From positions 4,836,001 to 4,900,000 of the forward strand of contig NZ_CP114287.1 of NCBI RefSeq assembly GCF_027111295.1: 64,000 nt of DNA, in the 5' to 3' direction. Shown here in pieces: positions 59,823 to 64,000 of the stretch. The notes below the pieces were generated by a model. That model was not told where the DNA came from. It made no database searches and saw only the letters and a list, made by a program, of their open reading frames with translations. How positions within the stretch are numbered: position 1 is the first letter of the stretch; the number at the start of each line of letters is the position of its first letter. This DNA is from Flavobacterium gelatinilyticum. GTDB taxonomy: Bacteria > Bacteroidota > Bacteroidia > Flavobacteriales > Flavobacteriaceae. The translations under genes and the position numbers were made by a program.

Positions 59823-62063
59823 ATGAAAACAAAAGAATTATTAAAAATCAGTTTAAGTCAAAATGCTATTTTCATTCCATCAGAAATGATTGCGAATGAC
59901 AATAAGAATTTATCAGGAATAACATCGGTTTTTGCAGCCAATGTTTCAAAACTTGGATATACATTTTCTGAAACGTTACTGCATGCTTTAAATAATGTCA
60001 GCCCAAATTATAAAATCGAGGTTTTAGAAGTGCTGAGAGAAGTATTAGGAACAGATAAAAACTGGACACCATTGGTAAAAGAATGGAATGTGCCAACAAA
60101 TGAATCTGTTATCGATCATATCATCACATTTTTCGGAAATGTTTTTCAAACTAAAAACGGAACAGTTTTGCAATGCGGACATACAATTCCAGATAACACT
60201 TTTCCATTAGAAAGATACAACGGTTGCCCGTTTTGCGGAACTCCGTTTGAATTTGGTAAACTGGAAAATATGGGTCAAGGAAGTAAATTAAAAGTCCTTG
60301 AATTATGGAATGAGAAAGATTTAGAGAACTTTTATATTTCGTTATTACAGTCAAAAACCGCTTTAGACGCTACTCAGGTAGATAGTTTAAAAATGGCGAT
60401 GAAACATTTGGCATTGCCTAAAACTGAAATCGCAATGAAGGAAACTTTAATGCTGGTGATTGATCTTTTGATTGAAAACGCTAATGAAGATTTGGCTTCT
60501 CAGTTTTTGAAAACGCCAACCGATATTTTACGTTATTTATGGTATAAAAATACTGGAATGCTACAGATTATCGAGCCAAAAACGATTATCAAAAGAGCGG
60601 CTAAAAACGGTCAGCATTTTCATAATTCGTTAGATACAAGTGTGCTGGCAAGAATTACATCTAAAAAAGATTTGAAATTAAAATATTCCCGAAAAGAATG
60701 TTTAATGGTGGCAAATTGGTTGAACAATATGAATTTGGATGTCGGAGCCATGTGCGAAATCATGCATCCAAAAAGAGGAATGTGGGTTCGTTTTATCCGA
60801 GCGCTGCGTTTGGCAGAATACAGCAAAAGAAAAGGATTCGAGAAATTGAATTTTTTACTAGATGTATTCTACAACCAAGTGTACGATGTTTGGCAAAGCA
60901 AAGTGAATTCGTCAAGATTGAAATTTGATGCCGATAAAACATTCGGATTGTTGAAACAACGTCCAGGTTTGTTTGCTCGTTCATTGTTTTCGAATATGCT
61001 TTGGTTTGGAGCGAAGGAAACTATTGCTCATTTCGAAGAAGTTATTGATAAAGTTCCAGCGAGATTGGTGTTTACCTTAAACATGTATGCACAAAATTAT
61101 TTTGATGTAAACATGCAGAGAAGTGTGAAACCTTTGGGTGGAACAAACAAACGTGTGGGATCAAACCCATTGTTGAAGTTGTACGAAGATTTTATGTTGA
61201 CCGATATGAAAAATCAAATCGAAGACTTGACTATTTTGGCGATGAAAAAACGATTTGCGTCGGTTTCAAACCCAAATAAAACAATGTATATCGATCCACA
61301 ATTGTTTAATATGCCGGTTTCTATTGGAGATCGAAGCGATACCGTTCAGGATTTGCCAGTTGCTTTAATGGGAACACGTTTTGCAGTTGAAGGAAATGAA
61401 GTGCGATTGTTTATGCAATGGGGTAAAGATCTTCCAGCGCAACATTTAGATATGGATTTAAGCTGTCATATCGCTTACGAAGACCGTTCAGATATTTGTT
61501 CTTTCAGCCGATTAACAACTACGGGTTGTCAGCATAGCGGTGATATCAGAAGTATTCCGAATAAAATTGGAACGGCTGAATACATCAATATCAACATCGA
61601 CGAATTGGCAAAAGCCAAAGCAAAATTTGTAACTTTTACTTGCAATGCGTACAGCAACGGAAGTATTACGCCAAATTTGGTTGTAGGTTGGATGAACAGT
61701 AAATATCCGATGAAAATTTCGGAACGAACAGGTGTTGCATACGATCCGTCGTGTGTAGATCATCAGGTTCGTGTGACGCAAAATGTTGCCAAAGGTTTGG
61801 TTTTTGGAGTGTTGGATGTAGCCAAAAGAGAAATCGTTTGGTTAGAGATGACTTTCGGAGGTCAGGTTGTGGGAGTTTTGGATTTCAAAGGAGTTCAGGC
61901 GCTATTGGCAAAATTGAACAGCAAATTGAATATTGGTAATTTATTACAACTAAAAGCGGAAGCTCAAGGTTTAACGATTACCGAAAATGAAATCGCTGAT
62001 GAGGTGTATACAGCACAATGGGCGATGAACCCAGCAGTTGTTACCCAGCTTTTAATAGATTAA
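59823..62063 (+). CDS. RING-like / TerD-like fusion protein of the tRNA-like cassette
   Basis: This 746-residue cytoplasmic protein has residues 1-110 helical. A RING-like metal cluster at about 118-140 shows LQCGHTI (C118, H120) and CPFCGTPF (C135, C138). Residues 150-500 form a helical repeat region with many basic patches. Residues about 520-690 resemble TerD: LDMDLSCHIAYEDRS (D543 onward), QHSGDIRS (H571, D574), AEYININIDEL and FTCNAYSNGSI. From memory it resembles MXAN_6230/SCO0854-type RING-domain proteins of other phyla. It follows the non-coding leader without a separate promoter that I can see, and ends at a terminator. A role in RNA handling is inferred from context. Confidence 0.7.
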   Translation: MKTKELLKISLSQNAIFIPSEMIANDNKNLSGITSVFAANVSKLGYTFSETLLHALNNVSPNYKIEVLEVLREVLGTDKNWTPLVKEWNVPTNESVIDHIITFFGNVFQTKNGTVLQCGHTIPDNTFPLERYNGCPFCGTPFEFGKLENMGQGSKLKVLELWNEKDLENFYISLLQSKTALDATQVDSLKMAMKHLALPKTEIAMKETLMLVIDLLIENANEDLASQFLKTPTDILRYLWYKNTGMLQIIEPKTIIKRAAKNGQHFHNSLDTSVLARITSKKDLKLKYSRKECLMVANWLNNMNLDVGAMCEIMHPKRGMWVRFIRALRLAEYSKRKGFEKLNFLLDVFYNQVYDVWQSKVNSSRLKFDADKTFGLLKQRPGLFARSLFSNMLWFGAKETIAHFEEVIDKVPARLVFTLNMYAQNYFDVNMQRSVKPLGGTNKRVGSNPLLKLYEDFMLTDMKNQIEDLTILAMKKRFASVSNPNKTMYIDPQLFNMPVSIGDRSDTVQDLPVALMGTRFAVEGNEVRLFMQWGKDLPAQHLDMDLSCHIAYEDRSDICSFSRLTTTGCQHSGDIRSIPNKIGTAEYININIDELAKAKAKFVTFTCNAYSNGSITPNLVVGWMNSKYPMKISERTGVAYDPSCVDHQVRVTQNVAKGLVFGVLDVAKREIVWLEMTFGGQVVGVLDFKGVQALLAKLNSKLNIGNLLQLKAEAQGLTITENEIADEVYTAQWAMNPAVVTQLLID

Positions 62064-62064
62064 A

Positions 62065-62101
62065 TTAAAACCACGGATTTTTTAGATTCGTGGTTTTTTT
62101 T
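62065..62101 (+). terminator. Terminator of the RING/TerD-like gene
   Basis: AAAACCACG (62067-62075) and CGTGGTTTT (62089-62097) pair around a 13-nt loop, followed by a T-run, directly after the stop at 62063. Confidence 0.82.
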
Positions 62102-62105
62102 CATT

Positions 62106-62141
62106 TACGCAGAATCATTGCGTATTACAATAGAATATTTG
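62106..62141 (+). promoter_or_regulatory. Palindrome copy 3 and promoter of the downstream operon
   Basis: TACGCAGAATCATTGCGTA at 62106-62124 differs from copies 1 and 2 by three bases, two of them in the centre. AATATTTG follows after 9 bp (62134-62141) and again precedes TTC. It starts a new transcript 5 bp after the terminator. Confidence 0.7.
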
Positions 62142-62159
62142 TTCTAAAATAAAATGATT

Positions 62160-62711
62160 ATGGAATTTATAGATATAAACGATTTAAAATCAAAATATTC
62201 AAATTGCCAAACTAAAAGTGATAGTCAAACGATATTGCTTTTATACTCTTATATTTTAAAATATGAAAGAGTAGATAGTGATTGGTGGAGAGAAGATCAT
62301 GGATGTAATGATGTTGTATCAATTTTAGAAAGAACTTTTAATGATGAAGAATGGAATTTATTTGAAGAGGATATTGAAAACTGGACAGAAGATCAGATTG
62401 AATTATTTATTTTAAGTATTCTATCAGGTACTTCAGGTAACGGAATTGATGAAGACGAAAAAGTTAGAAATATTCAAAGAGAATATACATTAATGAAAAG
62501 AGCAGATTTTTTACTTAAGAAAAAAGAAATTTACTCCTCTATAATGCTATGGGATAATATTTGGTTTTTTGAAAAAATTCCTAATTTATCATTTGAGTAT
62601 TTAGATCAAATAGCAAAACATATCGGTTTTTATGAAAATCTTAATACCAAATGGGAAGATTCTGATGGTATGTATTTGTTTAAAAAAATCCTTAAAAGAG
62701 CGAAAAAATAA
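62160..62711 (+). CDS. Acidic orphan protein of the cassette
   Basis: The protein has 183 residues from the ATG at 62160 (MEFIDINDLKSKYSNC); an ATG at 62154 in the same frame is nearly as good. It is acidic and helical, with SDWWREDHGCNDVV and EEWNLFEEDIENWTEDQIELFILSILSG. No known motif or export signal. The stop overlaps the next start (TAATG), so it is coupled to the SMI1/KNR4-like gene. Such acidic partner proteins often occur as immunity proteins; this is only a possibility. Confidence 0.6.
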   Translation: MEFIDINDLKSKYSNCQTKSDSQTILLLYSYILKYERVDSDWWREDHGCNDVVSILERTFNDEEWNLFEEDIENWTEDQIELFILSILSGTSGNGIDEDEKVRNIQREYTLMKRADFLLKKKEIYSSIMLWDNIWFFEKIPNLSFEYLDQIAKHIGFYENLNTKWEDSDGMYLFKKILKRAKK

Positions 62712-63247
62712 TGACAATTAAAGATATCAAATACAAAGCTGAAAAAAAGTTTAAAAGAATAAAAATCAGAGATGATGTTTGGGGATTCCAAGTACAATCA
62801 AATGCTAAATTTTTAAAAGGTATAAGTAGAAAGAAAATTGATGAATTGCAAACATTGTTTGGATTTGATTTTCCTTGGGAATACAAAGAAATGCTATTGA
62901 TTTTTTCTAATATAGACACACATCTGATTTCAATTAATCCTGAAGACGAAACAGATATTGAATATGGCAGGGAAAACCTTTTTTATGAGTATCCAGAGGA
63001 TTACGAAAAATCACGATGGATTATAGATGAGATTAATGAAAATAAATCGATAGCAGAATTGGTTCTTACAGAAGCGGGTTTTGATATTTCAAAAATAGTA
63101 GGATATATTCCAATGCATAATCATCGTGTTCTGGTGGTTTTTGAAGATAAGCATCTTTCACCCGTTATTTCTGCTTGGGGCGCTGATATTATTATGTTTG
63201 GAAACAATTTGAGAGAATATTTAAAAAATGAACTTTTAAGGTTTTAG
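62711..63247 (+). CDS. SMI1/KNR4 (SUKH) family protein
   Basis: This 178-residue protein has the SUKH pattern: ISRKKIDELQTLFGFDFPWEYKEMLLIFS near the N-terminus, a central acidic part, and IVGYIPMHNHRVLVVFEDKHLSPVISAWGADIIMFGNNLREYL, the late strands of the fold. SUKH proteins are often immunity proteins against nuclease toxins, or general stress proteins. It overlaps the upstream gene by one base (TAATG). The next gene starts 22 bp on. Confidence 0.8.
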   Translation: MTIKDIKYKAEKKFKRIKIRDDVWGFQVQSNAKFLKGISRKKIDELQTLFGFDFPWEYKEMLLIFSNIDTHLISINPEDETDIEYGRENLFYEYPEDYEKSRWIIDEINENKSIAELVLTEAGFDISKIVGYIPMHNHRVLVVFEDKHLSPVISAWGADIIMFGNNLREYLKNELLRF

Positions 63248-63268
63248 AGGTTTTAAATAATTACTAAA

Positions 63269-64000
63269 ATGAAAACAAATTTTCCATATCCATATTACCT
63301 CTATGGTTCTGATGATTCTACAGACAAAGACGTAATCATTGTTATTTCAAAAGAAGAAATGCCTGAGAAGCAGGAAGACAGAAAAAATAAAGTACTGGCA
63401 CTTTTGAAAGAATATGATTTGAATTGGAATGCAACTTTTGTGGTAATTGAAAACGGAAAAATTTCAGATACGATTTTTACTAAATCATGGATTGATTCGC
63501 TTAACAATGCGTTGCTTGAAACGTATTCATTACATCAACAAAAGCATGAATTATTAATAACAGAAAAACATATCAGAAATAAGACTTTAGCAATTTATAA
63601 AGCAGTTCGTACTGTGTTGACAATGTTAACCAGAACGGAATATAGAACTCAGATTCGTCCAATTTTAAAAGGAATTCATGATTTTAATTTAAAACTAGAA
63701 GCGTTTAAGAATATAGATTTTGTTTCGATTTCCCAGTTTAATCAGAAGAATACTGATGATATTGATATTTGGAAAATCATTGCTTTTTATGTCGGACAAA
63801 ATATCGCTTTAATTGAAAATGATGTTGAAATATATACCAAGAAAAAATTAGTACATCATTTTAAGGATTTGGAACCTTTTATTTATAGAAAAGCAATTCT
63901 AGAGGAGGATAAAAAAGTATTGCAGAATTATATCAACCATTGGTTGTCGCTGGTTCACAATTTTGGACCGTTTCGATCAGAAAATGGTTTTTTGACTTGT
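63269..64000 (+). CDS. Nucleotidyltransferase-like protein (3' end outside window)
   Basis: ATG at 63269 opens a frame that stays open for 244 codons to the window edge. It begins MKTNFPYPYYLYGSDDSTDKD. The Y-G-S-D-D-S-T-D-K-D segment (G13, S14, D19, D21) followed by VIIVIS resembles the GS...DxD active site of minimal nucleotidyltransferases of the pol-beta fold, but the GS-to-DxD distance is unusually short. The rest is helical (HIRNKTLAIYKAVRTVLTMLTRTEYR). It is probably co-transcribed with the SMI1 gene. Function is tentative. Confidence 0.6.
   Translation, partial: MKTNFPYPYYLYGSDDSTDKDVIIVISKEEMPEKQEDRKNKVLALLKEYDLNWNATFVVIENGKISDTIFTKSWIDSLNNALLETYSLHQQKHELLITEKHIRNKTLAIYKAVRTVLTMLTRTEYRTQIRPILKGIHDFNLKLEAFKNIDFVSISQFNQKNTDDIDIWKIIAFYVGQNIALIENDVEIYTKKKLVHHFKDLEPFIYRKAILEEDKKVLQNYINHWLSLVHNFGPFRSENGFLTC

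Noticed and set aside
61751-61939. Alternative-frame small ORF inside the RING/TerD-like gene
   Set aside because: Lies entirely within the coding region of the 746-aa protein and has no own start signals.

Overview
The window is a contiguous stretch of a Flavobacterium-type (Bacteroidetes, Flavobacteriaceae) chromosome. The evidence is low-GC DNA, promoters of the TTG-N17-23-TAnnTTTG type instead of -35/-10 boxes, almost no Shine-Dalgarno sequences, SusC/SusD outer-membrane pairs, a type IX secretion/gliding gene pair, and a tmRNA whose tag ends in NYALAA.

Layout. 0-10.6 kb: an ECF sigma / FecR anti-sigma / SusC / SusD locus followed by a secreted zinc metalloprotease and a DUF3347 protein. 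10.9-11.3 kb: tmRNA (minus strand). 11.5-24.8 kb: housekeeping genes (serine hydrolase, saccharopine/alanine dehydrogenase-like enzyme, fumarase, a 59-residue membrane protein, TonB-dependent receptor, ArsC-like protein, CPBP protease, MenE, RNA m5C methyltransferase, Kup). 25-30.7 kb: secreted and envelope genes with a second ECF sigma / anti-sigma / CpxP-like trio. 30.7-38 kb: MazG-like hydrolase, IlvE, MnmD, divergent oxyR-dps, and a SulP transporter with a beta-carbonic anhydrase. 38-44.5 kb: two AT-rich orphan genes, a LETM1-like protein, Cu/Zn SOD, small envelope proteins and a GH18 chitinase. 44.7-51.2 kb: a minus-strand beta-oxidation operon under a MarR regulator, with a four-helix-bundle gene inserted in it. 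51.4-58.1 kb: a WYL regulator, a giant PKD/SprB-repeat T9SS cargo protein and its PorP/SprF partner.

The unusual part is 58.8-64.0 kb. Three genes or operons and one long non-coding leader are preceded by the same palindrome, TACGCAR-N5-TTGCGTA. The leader (about 59.3-59.8 kb) holds a complete tRNA-like cloverleaf whose anticodon loop is expanded to 55 nt, a second orphan T-arm, and five copies of GGTCAA-N6-STTACTTC, one of them inside the expanded loop. It runs into a 746-residue protein that joins a RING-like Cys/His cluster to a TerD-like domain. Downstream are an orphan gene, a SMI1/KNR4-like gene and a truncated protein with a nucleotidyltransferase-like start. I infer a regulated stress, RNA-repair or conflict system built around tRNA-like RNAs.

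A second recurrent theme is a set of inverted repeats built from heptamers of different sequence (CCTGAAA, ATTCCAA, AAGCAAG, AGTC-phased). They sit within a few bases of stop codons, and one pair encloses the four-helix-bundle gene.
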